This document shows positions 27,562-36,505 of a stretch of DNA of 64,000 nucleotides, one piece after another. Position 1 is the first letter of the stretch, and every line of letters starts with the position of its first letter. The notes beneath the pieces were generated by a model. That model saw nothing but the letters and a program-made list of their open reading frames with translations, was not told the DNA's origin and searched no databases. Source of the stretch: Bradyrhizobium yuanmingense (GTDB lineage: Bacteria > Pseudomonadota > Alphaproteobacteria > Rhizobiales > Xanthobacteraceae). The DNA lies in assembly GCF_029167105.1 (NCBI RefSeq), contig NZ_JARFML010000014.1:124001-188000 (forward strand), given 5' to 3'. A program made the translations under genes and the position numbers.

Positions 27562-28485
27562 TCACAGGCTTTTGGCCATGCGCGGGTCGAGCGCATCGCG
27601 AAGGCCGTCGCCGAGCAGATTCACGGCGAGCACGGTGACGGACAGGAACGCCGCCGGGAAGAACACGATGTAGGGCTTCACCTGCCAGAGCGCGCGGCCC
27701 TCGGCCATGATGTTGCCCCAGGACGGGATGGTCGGCGGCGTGCCGGCGCCGATGAAGGACAGGATCGCCTCCGTGATCATGGCGCTGGCGCAGATATAGG
27801 TCGCCTGCACCAGCATCGGCGCAACCGTGTTTGGCAGGATGTGGCGCAGGATGATCATCGGCGTGCGCGTGCCGCAGGCGACGGCCGCGTCCACATAGGG
27901 CTGCTCGCGCAAGGACAGCACGACGCTGCGGACGAGGCGCGAGACGCGCGGGATCTCGGCGATGGTGATCGCCAGGATGACATTGCCGACGCTGCCGCGC
28001 GTCAGGGCCATCAGCGCGATCGCGAGCAGGATCGGCGGGATCGACATCAGCCCGTCCATGAACCGCATCAGGATGCCGTCGGCCCAGCGGATGAAGCCGG
28101 AGACCATGCCGATGGCAAGACCGATCGCCGAGGCGCAGATCGCGACCGACAGACCGACCGTGAGCGAGACCCGCGCGCCGAACAGCACGCGCGAATAGAT
28201 GTCGCGGCCGAGCACGTCGGTGCCGAACCAGAAATCGGCCGACGGCGCGCGGGTGCGCTTGGCGGGCGCAAGCGCGGTCGGATCGACCGTGCCGAGGTAC
28301 GGCGCAAAGACGGCGATCAGCACCAGCATCAGCAGCAGCGCGCCGCCGATCGCGACCGTCGGGTGGCCGCGCAGGAGGCCGACGAAGCCGCGCCGTATCC
28401 TGACCGGCCGCAGGATCTCGGGCAGTTGCGGCGCAAGGACGAGGCCGGCCGGAAGCGAATGCGGATTAACGGTGGTGTCGGTCAA
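27562..28485 (-). CDS. Peptide-type ABC importer permease (DppC-like), system A
   Basis: 307 residues from a TTG start overlapping the preceding TGA (TTGA at 28482-28485). N-terminal cytoplasmic tail, first helix AIGGALLLMLVLIAVFAPYL, the GTDVLGRDIYSRVLFGAR motif of DppC/OppC after it, and the EAA loop region DAAVACGTRTPMIILRHILPN. About six helices. Rare start codon plus tight overlap suggests translational coupling to the DppB-like gene. Confidence 0.9.
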   Translation of the reverse strand: MTDTTVNPHSLPAGLVLAPQLPEILRPVRIRRGFVGLLRGHPTVAIGGALLLMLVLIAVFAPYLGTVDPTALAPAKRTRAPSADFWFGTDVLGRDIYSRVLFGARVSLTVGLSVAICASAIGLAIGMVSGFIRWADGILMRFMDGLMSIPPILLAIALMALTRGSVGNVILAITIAEIPRVSRLVRSVVLSLREQPYVDAAVACGTRTPMIILRHILPNTVAPMLVQATYICASAMITEAILSFIGAGTPPTIPSWGNIMAEGRALWQVKPYIVFFPAAFLSVTVLAVNLLGDGLRDALDPRMAKSL

Positions 28486-29423
28486 TAGCGGATCCTCGGG
28501 TCAACGAGCGTGTAGACGACGTCGATCATCAGATTGACGAGGACGTAGACGAAGCTGAACAGCAGCACGATGCCCTGGATCACCGGATAGTCACGGCGCA
28601 GGATGGCATCGATGGTGAGGCGGCCGAGGCCTGGGATCGCGAACACGCTCTCGGTGACGACCGCGCCGCCGATCAGGAGCGCGATGCCGATCCCGATCAC
28701 GGTGACGATCGGCACCGCCGCGTTCTTCAGCGCGTGAATGAACAGGATGCCGCCCTGCCCGAGGCCCTTGGCCTTGGCCGTGCGGATATAGTCCTGCTGC
28801 AGCACTTCGAGCATGGCTGCCCGCGTGATGCGGGCGACCAGCGCGATATAGACGCAGCCGAGCGCGATCGCCGGCAGGATCAGGTTCTCAAGCCACGGCC
28901 AGAAGCCGGAGCTGAGCGGCGTGTAGCCCTGCACCGGCAGCCATTCCAGCTCCAGCGCGAAGACGTAGGCGAGCATGTAGCCGACCACGAAGACGGGCAG
29001 CGAGAATCCGAACACGGCAAAGCCCATGATGACGCGATCGATCAGGCTGCCGGCCTTCCATGCCGCCACCACGCCGAGCGGCACCGCCACCACGATCGTG
29101 AGCAGCAGCGTGACGATCATCAGCGACAGCGTCGGTCCGAGACGCTGCCCGATCATCGCCGAGACCGGCAGGTTGGTGAAGATCGAGGTGCCGAGATCGC
29201 CGTGGAGGATGCGCCAGACCCAGCCTCCGAACTGGACCAGGAAGGGCCGGTCCAGTCCGAGGCTCTGGCGGATGCGCTCCACATCCTCCGGGCTTGCCTG
29301 ATCGCCCGCGATCACCACGGCCGGATCGCCGGGCGCGATGTAAAGCAGGCTGAACACGAACAGCGCGACGATCGCCATGACCGGCAAGGTCGCAACGATG
29401 CGACGGAGGATGTAGGAGAGCAT
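28482..29423 (-). CDS. Peptide-type ABC importer permease (DppB-like), system A
   Basis: 313 residues. Begins MLSYILRRIVATLPVMAIVA with the first helix at once, then the extracellular PGDPAVVIAGDQASPED and LGLDRPFLVQFG segments and the EAA loop YIRTAKAKGLGQGGILFIHA, all typical of DppB/OppB. Forms the channel with the DppC-like protein. Starts 17 bases after the binding-protein gene. Confidence 0.9.
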   Translation of the reverse strand: MLSYILRRIVATLPVMAIVALFVFSLLYIAPGDPAVVIAGDQASPEDVERIRQSLGLDRPFLVQFGGWVWRILHGDLGTSIFTNLPVSAMIGQRLGPTLSLMIVTLLLTIVVAVPLGVVAAWKAGSLIDRVIMGFAVFGFSLPVFVVGYMLAYVFALELEWLPVQGYTPLSSGFWPWLENLILPAIALGCVYIALVARITRAAMLEVLQQDYIRTAKAKGLGQGGILFIHALKNAAVPIVTVIGIGIALLIGGAVVTESVFAIPGLGRLTIDAILRRDYPVIQGIVLLFSFVYVLVNLMIDVVYTLVDPRIRY

Positions 29424-29440
29424 CTGGCCTCAGCGCACGA

Positions 29441-31045
29441 TCATGCGGACTTCGACACGCCCCAGAAGAACGGCAGCGGTCCCTTGGCAACGCCGGAGAC
29501 GTTCTTGCGCCACGCGGTGTAGCTCAGGAAGAAACCGGTCGGCGCGTAGACGACGTCATCGATCGCCGCCTTGTTGAGGCGGCCGATGGCGGCCTTCTCC
29601 TCGTCTGTGTTCTTGGCCTCGAACCACGAGGCGACCTCCTTTTCGGTGGCCGCGCTGGTGGGCCAGCCGAACCAGGCCTTGTCGCCGTTAGCACGAATGG
29701 CGGTGTAGGGAGCCGGATTGACGCAGTCCGCGCCGGCGTGCCAGGTGTGGAACATGTTCCAGCCGCCCTGTCCCGGAGGCGTCTTCTGCGCGCGGCGGGA
29801 CCCGACCGTGCCCCAATCGGTTGCGACGAAGTCGACATTCATGCCGAGCTTCTTGAGCAGGTCGGCGGTGACGTCGCCCATCGCCTTGGTGATTGGCTGG
29901 TCCTGCGCGACGAGGCACGTCACCGGCTGGCCGGAATAGCCGCTCTCGGCGAGCAGCTTCTTGGCGGCGTCCAGATCGCGCTTGCCCTTCAGAATCTCGC
30001 CGCCCACTTCGGTGTAGAGCGGCGTATCCGGCGTGAAGTAGCCGGGCAGCGGCTTCCACAGCGAATTGTCGTCGCCGACGATCGCGCGCATGTAGTCTTC
30101 CTGGCTGAGCGCCATCAGTACCGCCCGCCGCGCCTTGACGTCGTTGAACGGCGGATAGAGGAAGTTCATGCGGAACGAGCCGATATTGCCGAGGGGATCG
30201 CCGATATCGACGCTGATATTCTTGTTCTTCTTCAGAACTGGAACGAGATCCGCGATCGGGTTCTCCCACCAGTCGATCTCGCCGTTCTGCAACGCGGCCG
30301 CCGCGGTTGCCGGATCCGGCATGATCACCCACTCGACGCGGTCGACCATCACCTGCTTGCCACCGGCCAGCCATGACGACTTCTCCTGCCGCGGTGAATA
30401 GTCGGCGAATTTCTCGAACACGGCCTTCGCACCGGGGACCCACTCGCTCTTGGCAAACTTCAGCGGACCGGAGCCGATATATTCAGAAATCTGCTTGAAC
30501 GGATCGGTCTGCGCGATGCGCTCCGGCATGATGAAGCTGCAAGGCGAATTGTTCTTCCCGAGCGCGTAGAGCAATTTCGGGAAGGGCTGCTTCAGCACCC
30601 ATTTGAAGGTGCGGTCGTCGACGGCCGTGAGCTCCTGCTGGAGCGCCTTGATCATCAGGCCCATCGGATCGCGGGCCGACCAGCGCGTCAGACTTGCCAC
30701 GACGTCCTTGCTGAGCACCGGCTCGCCGTCGTGGAACTTGAGGCCGGGCCGCAGCTTGAACGTCCAAGTGGTGCCGTCGTCGGTCACTTCCTCGGACTCG
30801 ACCATCTGCCGCTGCGGCCGGAACGAGGAATCGATGCCGTAGAGCGTGTCCCAGACCATCGCGGCGGCATTGCGCACGACATATTGCGTGCCCCAGATCG
30901 GGTCGAAATTGGCGAGATTGGCCTGGGGCACGAAACGCAGGGTGCGCGCCGCGGCACCCTGCGCGATCGCCGGGGCCGACAGGCCACCCGTCAACGCCAG
31001 GCTGCCCGCGCCAGCCAGTCCCTTCAATACCGTCCTGCGATCCAT
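29441..31045 (-). CDS. Peptide-type ABC importer binding protein (family 5), system A
   Basis: 534 residues. The N-terminus MDRRTVLKGLAGAGSLALTG carries a twin-arginine motif (RRTVLKG) and a hydrophobic stretch with cleavage near AIAQG, so it is probably exported folded by Tat. SBP family 5 features follow: TWTFKLRPGLKFHDGEPV and PDPATAAAALQNGEIDW. Family members bind peptides, opines, nickel or sugars. Its place in a hydantoin locus suggests N-carbamoyl amino acids, hydantoins or small amides. GGGAGG lies before the ATG. Confidence 0.88.
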   Translation of the reverse strand: MDRRTVLKGLAGAGSLALTGGLSAPAIAQGAAARTLRFVPQANLANFDPIWGTQYVVRNAAAMVWDTLYGIDSSFRPQRQMVESEEVTDDGTTWTFKLRPGLKFHDGEPVLSKDVVASLTRWSARDPMGLMIKALQQELTAVDDRTFKWVLKQPFPKLLYALGKNNSPCSFIMPERIAQTDPFKQISEYIGSGPLKFAKSEWVPGAKAVFEKFADYSPRQEKSSWLAGGKQVMVDRVEWVIMPDPATAAAALQNGEIDWWENPIADLVPVLKKNKNISVDIGDPLGNIGSFRMNFLYPPFNDVKARRAVLMALSQEDYMRAIVGDDNSLWKPLPGYFTPDTPLYTEVGGEILKGKRDLDAAKKLLAESGYSGQPVTCLVAQDQPITKAMGDVTADLLKKLGMNVDFVATDWGTVGSRRAQKTPPGQGGWNMFHTWHAGADCVNPAPYTAIRANGDKAWFGWPTSAATEKEVASWFEAKNTDEEKAAIGRLNKAAIDDVVYAPTGFFLSYTAWRKNVSGVAKGPLPFFWGVSKSA

Positions 31046-31191
31046 GAAGTCCTCCCAGAAATGCCGTGATGCCAGCTATTCATTGGCAAAGGGCAAGTGA
31101 AACCGAACCCATTTGCAAGCAAATGGTATGCCACTGGATGCGGCTTCGCCAGCGGGATCTCATCCCCATTTGGCCGGTCCAGAAGCGCGAG
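31046..31191 (-). promoter_or_regulatory. Gap with perfect palindrome CCATTTGC-AA-GCAAATGG
   Basis: 146 bases separating importer B (ends 31192) from importer A (starts 31045). At 31109-31126 CCATTTGC and GCAAATGG form a perfect 8-bp inverted repeat with a 2-base centre, 63 bases upstream of the binding-protein gene. It is AT-rich against a GC-rich background and is a strong operator candidate for a dimeric regulator, implying system A has its own promoter. Confidence 0.5.
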
Positions 31192-32862
31192 TCACAGAGC
31201 GGCCGCCAGCGTCGGCCCGGTCTCGATATGCGGGATCGCCTCGACCAGTTTGCGCGTGTAGTCCGTCTTCGGATTATCGAACAGCGCCCGGCTCTCGCCC
31301 TGCTCCACGATGCCGCCGTTGCGCAGCACGATGGTGCGGTCGCACAGCATGCGTACGACGTTGAGATCGTGGCTGACGAACAGCAGCGCGATGTCGTTCT
31401 CGCGCCGGAGGCGATCGAGCAGCTGCAGCACCACCGCCTGCACCGAGACGTCGAGCGCGGCGGTCGGCTCGTCCAGGACCAGCAGCCGCGGCCTGCTGGC
31501 GATGGCGCGGGCGATGCCGACGCGGGCCTTCTGCCCGCCGGAGAGCTGATGCGGAAACCGCGGCAACAGATCGAGCGGCAGTCCGACCCGCTCGGCGCAT
31601 TCTTCCACCCGTTTGCGCAAGCCTTCGCCCGAGCGCATGCCATCGAGCCGCATCAAGGGATGGGCAATGCAATCGAACGCCGTGAAACGCGGGTTGAGGC
31701 TCTCGTTCGGGTCCTGAAAGACCATCTGGATGTCTTTGCGCAACGGCGAGCGGTGGAAATCGCGCGCCGCCACATGCCCGATCGACTGCCCGTCGAACAC
31801 GATGTCGCCCTCGCTCGGATCGATCAGGCGGCAGATCATGCGCGAGGTCGTGCTCTTGCCCGAGCCGGATTCACCGACCAGCCCGACGCTCTCGCCGCCC
31901 GCTATGGTCATCGAGAAGTCGGCAACCGCAGCGGGGCCCTGGTCGAAACGTTTTGCCAATTTACGCACTTCCAGCAGCGGCGGGGTCCCGTGTGCGGGTT
32001 CCTGCCTGGGCTTGCTGACGACAGTCGCGTAGCGCTCCCGCTCCTCCTCCGTCACGAGATCTTGGATCCGCGACGTCGCCGTCGGCGATGCCGCAACCAG
32101 ACGCCTCGTATAAGCGTGCTGCGGCGCGCCGAAGAGAATGCCGGGGCTCGCCTCCTCGACGATGCGGCCGCGCTCCATCACGGCGATACGGCGGCAATAG
32201 CGCGCGGCAAGGCCGAGGTCGTGCGTGATCAGGATCGTCGCCATGCCTCGCGCGGCGGCAATGTCAGCCAGGAGATCCATCACCACCTTCTGCGTGGTGA
32301 CGTCGAGCCCTGTCGTCGGCTCGTCCGCGATGAGCAGTGCGGGATTGCAGGAGATCGCGATCGCGATCATGACGCGCTGGCACATGCCGCCGGAGAGCTC
32401 GTGCGGATAGGCGTTCATCCGCGCCTCGGGATCGCGGATCTGGACCGCACGCAGCAGGTCCAGCGCCTCGGCACGCGCGGCCTCCTTCGAGATGCGCTTG
32501 TGGGTGAGGATCGCGTCCGCGATCTGCAGGCCGATCGCGCGGATCGGATTGAGCGCCGCCCGCGGATTCTGGAAGATCATCGACATCGCGGCGCCCTGCA
32601 GCTGGCGCAGATCATCGCCGCGGAGCTTGGTGACGTCCTGCCCACGGAACAGAATCTTGCCGCCGGTGACGCGGCCGGCTGCATCGAGCAGCCGCGTCGT
32701 CGCAAAGCCGGTAACCGACTTGCCCGAGCCGCTCTCGCCGACGAGGCCGAGCATCTCGCCGGCCTTGACCGTGAGCGTGACGCCGCGCACGGCCTCGACC
32801 ATGCCCCGCCGCGTCGAGAACGCGACGTGGAGGTCGTCGATCCTGAGCAGGTCCTCGCTCAT
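31192..32862 (-). CDS. Peptide-type ABC importer dual ATPase (DppD-DppF fusion), system B
   Basis: 556 residues from ATG at 32862 (ATGA overlap with the permease). Two full nucleotide-binding halves: first with GESGSGKSV, IFQNPRAALNPI, LSGGMCQRVMIA, LLIADEPTTGLDVT; second from about residue 285 with GESGSGKST, VFQDPNESLNPRF, LSGGQKARVGIA, LLVLDEPTAALDVS. Both appear catalytically intact. The inter-domain linker keeps only a short remnant of the C-terminal oligopeptide domain. The fused layout contrasts with the separate ATPases of system A. Confidence 0.9.
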   Translation of the reverse strand: MSEDLLRIDDLHVAFSTRRGMVEAVRGVTLTVKAGEMLGLVGESGSGKSVTGFATTRLLDAAGRVTGGKILFRGQDVTKLRGDDLRQLQGAAMSMIFQNPRAALNPIRAIGLQIADAILTHKRISKEAARAEALDLLRAVQIRDPEARMNAYPHELSGGMCQRVMIAIAISCNPALLIADEPTTGLDVTTQKVVMDLLADIAAARGMATILITHDLGLAARYCRRIAVMERGRIVEEASPGILFGAPQHAYTRRLVAASPTATSRIQDLVTEEERERYATVVSKPRQEPAHGTPPLLEVRKLAKRFDQGPAAVADFSMTIAGGESVGLVGESGSGKSTTSRMICRLIDPSEGDIVFDGQSIGHVAARDFHRSPLRKDIQMVFQDPNESLNPRFTAFDCIAHPLMRLDGMRSGEGLRKRVEECAERVGLPLDLLPRFPHQLSGGQKARVGIARAIASRPRLLVLDEPTAALDVSVQAVVLQLLDRLRRENDIALLFVSHDLNVVRMLCDRTIVLRNGGIVEQGESRALFDNPKTDYTRKLVEAIPHIETGPTLAAAL

Positions 32863-33707
32863 GTGCGCATCCGGGGATCGAGAATGTCCCGCATGCCGTC
32901 GCCGAGGAGGTTGAAGCACAGCACGGCCAGCATCAGCGCAAGGCCCGGAAAGGCCACCAACCACCAGCGTCCGGTGGAGATGAAGCGCGCCCCTTCCGCG
33001 ACCATGATGCCCCATTCCGGCGTCGGCGGCTTGACGCCGAGGCCGATGAAGGACAGGCCGGCGGCATTGAGAATGGCCCAGCCCAGATTGAGCGAGATCT
33101 GCACAGCCATTGCGGGCAGGATGTTCGGCAGCAGGAAGCGCAGCACCACCGAGAAATGGCTCTCGCCGCAGGCGCGTGCGGCTTCGACCCAGCCGACATT
33201 GCGTCGGACGTTGACCTCGGCGCGCGCGAAACGGATGTAGAACGGAAGATTGATGATCGCGGTCGCGATCACGATGTTCTCGATCCGGTTGCCGAGCGCG
33301 GCGACCATCGCCATCGCCAGCACAAACAGCGGGAAGGCCATCATGACGTCGACGAAGCGGCCGACAGCGCGATCGAGCCGTCCGCCGGCATAGCCGCAGA
33401 ACGCGCCGACGACGGCCCCGATCACGAAGGAGATTCCGACCGCAGAGACTGCGATGGCAAGGTCGAGCCGCGCGGCGATGATGAGACGGCTGAACACGTC
33501 GCGGCCGAGCTGGTCCGTGCCGGCGATATGCGCCGCGCTCGGCGGCAGCAGCGCCTCCGACACGTTCGAGGCCACGGGATCGTAGGGCACGATCCACGGT
33601 CCGAAGATCGCGACCAGGACGAACAGCGTCACCCCGGCCGCAGCCACCGCCGTGAGCGGATTGCCGCGCAGGATCCAGACCGAATGGCGAAGTGTGGCGC
33701 TGGTCAT
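32859..33707 (-). CDS. Peptide-type ABC importer permease (DppC-like), system B
   Basis: 282 residues from ATG at 33707, ATGA overlap with the preceding permease; a longer upstream frame lies inside that gene and is rejected. First helix LTAVAAAGVTLFVLVAIFGP, then GTDQLGRDVFSRLIIAARLD, the DppC motif, and the EAA loop EAARACGESHFSVVLRFLLP. Ends with LCFNLLGDGMRDILDPRMRT as usual. Confidence 0.9.
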   Translation of the reverse strand: MTSATLRHSVWILRGNPLTAVAAAGVTLFVLVAIFGPWIVPYDPVASNVSEALLPPSAAHIAGTDQLGRDVFSRLIIAARLDLAIAVSAVGISFVIGAVVGAFCGYAGGRLDRAVGRFVDVMMAFPLFVLAMAMVAALGNRIENIVIATAIINLPFYIRFARAEVNVRRNVGWVEAARACGESHFSVVLRFLLPNILPAMAVQISLNLGWAILNAAGLSFIGLGVKPPTPEWGIMVAEGARFISTGRWWLVAFPGLALMLAVLCFNLLGDGMRDILDPRMRT

Positions 33708-34741
33708 TCGATCGACACCCTGGGATCGGCGATGCCGTAGCAGATGTCCACGACGAGATTGACCAGCACGAACAGGCTGGCCATCAGCAGCACGAAACCC
33801 TGCACCGGCGCATAGTCGGACGACAGCAGCGCGTCGAGCGCATAGGAGGCCACGCCCGGCCAGGAGAACACTTTCTCCACCAGCACGTTGGCGCCCAGCA
33901 TGGTCGAGAACACGATGCCGGCGATGGTGATGACCGGCAGGATCGCGTTGCGGAGCGCATAGGTGACGACCACCTTGCGCCAGGACAATCCGACCGAGCG
34001 CGCGGTGCGCACGAAATCGCTGCCGAGCGAGACCAGCATCGAGGCCCGCGTGATCCGCGCCAGCGGCGCGATCACGAACAGCGCCATGCTCACCGCCGGC
34101 AGGATCAACTGCCTGCAGGCCGCCCACCAGCCCTCGAAGTCGCCGGCGAGCAGGAAATCGATCGAGAGGAAGCCGGTGCGCTGTGGCGGCAGCGAGGTGA
34201 AGACGTCGATGCGCCCGGTCGGATCAGGGGCCAGCCCGAACAGATAATAGAAGACGTAAATCAAGAGCAGGCCCGAGACGAAGGTCGGCACGCAGACGCC
34301 GAGTGCGCAGAACAGCCGCACGCCGTGATCGATGATCGATCCTGGCCGCAGCGCCGCCAGCACCCCAAGCGGCACTGCCGCGATCAGCGCGATCAGCAGT
34401 GCGGTGAAGGTGAGCTCCAGCGAAGCCGGCAATCGCTCGCGCAGGTCCTTCAGCACCGGCTGGCCGGTCATCATGGAGCGGCCGAGATTGCCGTGGCCGA
34501 TGTCGGAGAGATAGAACACGAGCTGCTCCGGGACGGATTTGTCGAGCCCCATCTGCTTGCGGATCTGCTCGATCTCCTCCTTGCCGGCGTTGGGCCCCGA
34601 GGCGAAGAACACCGCGGGGTCGCCGGGCAGGACGCGCATCAACAGGAAGGTGAAGACCAGCACACCGAACAACGCCGGTAGCGACGACAACAGCCGCCTG
34701 CCCGCCCGCACCAATGTTGCACCAAGTCCGGTCGTCACCAT
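33704..34741 (-). CDS. Peptide-type ABC importer permease (DppB-like), system B
   Basis: 345 residues, AGGGA before the ATG. N-terminal helix LPALFGVLVFTFLLMRVLPG, then PGDPAVFFASGPNAGKEEIE and the EAA loop DFVRTARSVGLSWRKVVVTY. A longer loop around residues 175-205 than in system A. Forms the channel with the DppC-like partner. 25 bases after the binding-protein stop. Confidence 0.9.
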   Translation of the reverse strand: MVTTGLGATLVRAGRRLLSSLPALFGVLVFTFLLMRVLPGDPAVFFASGPNAGKEEIEQIRKQMGLDKSVPEQLVFYLSDIGHGNLGRSMMTGQPVLKDLRERLPASLELTFTALLIALIAAVPLGVLAALRPGSIIDHGVRLFCALGVCVPTFVSGLLLIYVFYYLFGLAPDPTGRIDVFTSLPPQRTGFLSIDFLLAGDFEGWWAACRQLILPAVSMALFVIAPLARITRASMLVSLGSDFVRTARSVGLSWRKVVVTYALRNAILPVITIAGIVFSTMLGANVLVEKVFSWPGVASYALDALLSSDYAPVQGFVLLMASLFVLVNLVVDICYGIADPRVSIE

Positions 34742-34766
34742 TCAGCGTCCCTGCTGGCCGCAAGTG

Positions 34767-36386
34767 TCACTTGCGGCTGACATCGCGATAGTCCACCTGG
34801 CGATGGAACTCGTAGGTGTAGCCTTCGACCGACGGCGCCATCACCGCATCCTGATTGGGTTGCCACAGCATGATCTGCGGCATCAGGTCGACATGCATCG
34901 CGTTGAGCCTGCGGCCGGCTTCCTCGTACTTGGCCTTATCCGGCTCGAAGCGGGCCTGCTGCGCAATCGCGGCAAGGTCCGGGTTGTTGATCGAAGAGTA
35001 GTTCCAGCGCTGACTGCCGGTGTAGAAATTGCGGTAGAAATAGTCGGTCGACGGCAGCCAGGCGACGATACCTTCGGTGAAGAACGGCAGCTTCTTCTCG
35101 TTGATCTGCGTCGACATCTGCGCGTCCGGCAGCTTCTGGATGTCGACCTTGATGCCGATCTTGCCAAGAGACTCCTTGACGAGGGCGGCCATTGGCTCGG
35201 CCGTCGCGGCCTGGCCGACATTGAAGCTGAAGGTGGTCGAGAAGCCTTCGGGCAGACCTGCTGCCTTGAGGTACTCCCTGGCCTTGTCGAGATCCAACTT
35301 CACCGGCTGCTGGAACGGATAGATGCCGTTCAGCGGCTTGCCGTCCGGCCAGGTCGCACCGAACAGCGGCGCGCCGCGGCCGAACAGGGCCGCCTTGAAC
35401 ATGTCCTCATAGGGCAGCGCGGATGCGATGGCGCGGCGGACATTGACGTTGTCGAAGGGCGGGATCTGGTTGTTCATCGAGACGTAGGTGACCGCGTTGT
35501 ATTGCGGCGTCGAGATTACCTTGAGCTTGCCCTTGGCCTCCAGCGACTGCACGTCGCTGGCCTGCAGGTCGAGCACGAGATCTGCATCGCCGCGCTCGAC
35601 GAGGTTGGCGCGGGTCGCCGGCTCCGGCACCGATTGCACGATGACGCGCTTGAAGAACGCCGGCTTGCCCGGCGATCCGCGGTTCCAGGCCTCGTTGCGC
35701 TTGATGATCACCTGCTCGCCCGGCTTGAAGCTCTCGACCGCATAGGCGCCGCTGCCGGCGGTGTGCTCCTTCAGCCAGGCCGTGGCCCAGGGATCGTCAG
35801 CCGTCGCGTGCTCTTTCGCCACTTTCGAGTTGATGATCATCGGGTAGACGGTGGCGAGATTGGGCAGCGCAAGCTTGTCGGGTTTTGGAAGCGTCACCTC
35901 GATGGTGAGGGGATCGATCACCTTGAACTGATCGGCCGACGTCAGCGAGCCCGTCAGCAGCTGCGCCTTGCCGAGGATCGGCGCGGTGACGCAGCGGTCG
36001 AGCGACCACTTGACGTCCTCGGCCGTGACCGGCGAGCCGTCCTGGAACTTTGCATCCTTGCGCAGGCGGAAGGTGATCTTAAGGCCGTCGGGACTGACGT
36101 CATAGGATTCGGCGAGCTCGCCGGTGATCGTGTCGAGGTCGAACACCCATTTGCCGTTGAGCTGCTTGCGGCCGAATGCCACCAGCCGGTCATAGGTGCT
36201 CATGCTGAGCGCGAAGGATTCGCGGGTCGAGCCGGGGATGTTGGGATCGAGCGTGTTGACGGAGGCGCCGGTGACGTAGCGCAAGGTCTCTGCCCTGGTT
36301 TGCGCTTGCGACGGCGCGGCGGCGATGAGCAACAGCGCAGTGGTAGCGAGAACTGAGGTCGCCAGTCTGAAAGACACAAAACGCAT
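34767..36386 (-). CDS. Peptide-type ABC importer binding protein (family 5), system B
   Basis: 539 residues from ATG at 36386 (AGGGAAACACCA upstream). Ordinary Sec signal MRFVSFRLATSVLATTALLL with cleavage after SQA, unlike the Tat-type protein of system A. SBP family 5 features: ETLRYVTGASVNTLDPNIPG, KITFRLRKDAKFQDGSPVTA and ERGDADLVLDLQASDV. First gene of importer B, 119 bases downstream of the flavin monooxygenase. Ligand unknown. Confidence 0.88.
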   Translation of the reverse strand: MRFVSFRLATSVLATTALLLIAAAPSQAQTRAETLRYVTGASVNTLDPNIPGSTRESFALSMSTYDRLVAFGRKQLNGKWVFDLDTITGELAESYDVSPDGLKITFRLRKDAKFQDGSPVTAEDVKWSLDRCVTAPILGKAQLLTGSLTSADQFKVIDPLTIEVTLPKPDKLALPNLATVYPMIINSKVAKEHATADDPWATAWLKEHTAGSGAYAVESFKPGEQVIIKRNEAWNRGSPGKPAFFKRVIVQSVPEPATRANLVERGDADLVLDLQASDVQSLEAKGKLKVISTPQYNAVTYVSMNNQIPPFDNVNVRRAIASALPYEDMFKAALFGRGAPLFGATWPDGKPLNGIYPFQQPVKLDLDKAREYLKAAGLPEGFSTTFSFNVGQAATAEPMAALVKESLGKIGIKVDIQKLPDAQMSTQINEKKLPFFTEGIVAWLPSTDYFYRNFYTGSQRWNYSSINNPDLAAIAQQARFEPDKAKYEEAGRRLNAMHVDLMPQIMLWQPNQDAVMAPSVEGYTYEFHRQVDYRDVSRK

Positions 36387-36455
36387 TGGTGTTTCCCTGA
36401 ATTTCGAACGAGAACGCCAGCAAGGCAGGTTTAGAAGGAAGCAAGTTGCGCGCCA

Positions 36456-36467
36456 GTCCGATCGGAC
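36456..36467 (-). promoter_or_regulatory. Palindrome GTCCGATCGGAC ahead of importer B
   Basis: A perfect 12-base palindrome in the 119-base gap before the binding-protein gene, 70 bases from its start. Short palindromes of this size arise by chance in GC-rich DNA, so operator function is only a suggestion. Confidence 0.25.
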
Positions 36468-36505
36468 ATTTCGAGGGACGCGAGGTCGCGACGGCGCATG
36501 GGTGA

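Noticed and set aside
32863..33597. Apparent 245-residue N-terminal extension of the dual ATPase
   Set aside because: It is an alternate frame of the DppC-like permease; the ATPase starts at 32862 with an ATGA overlap.
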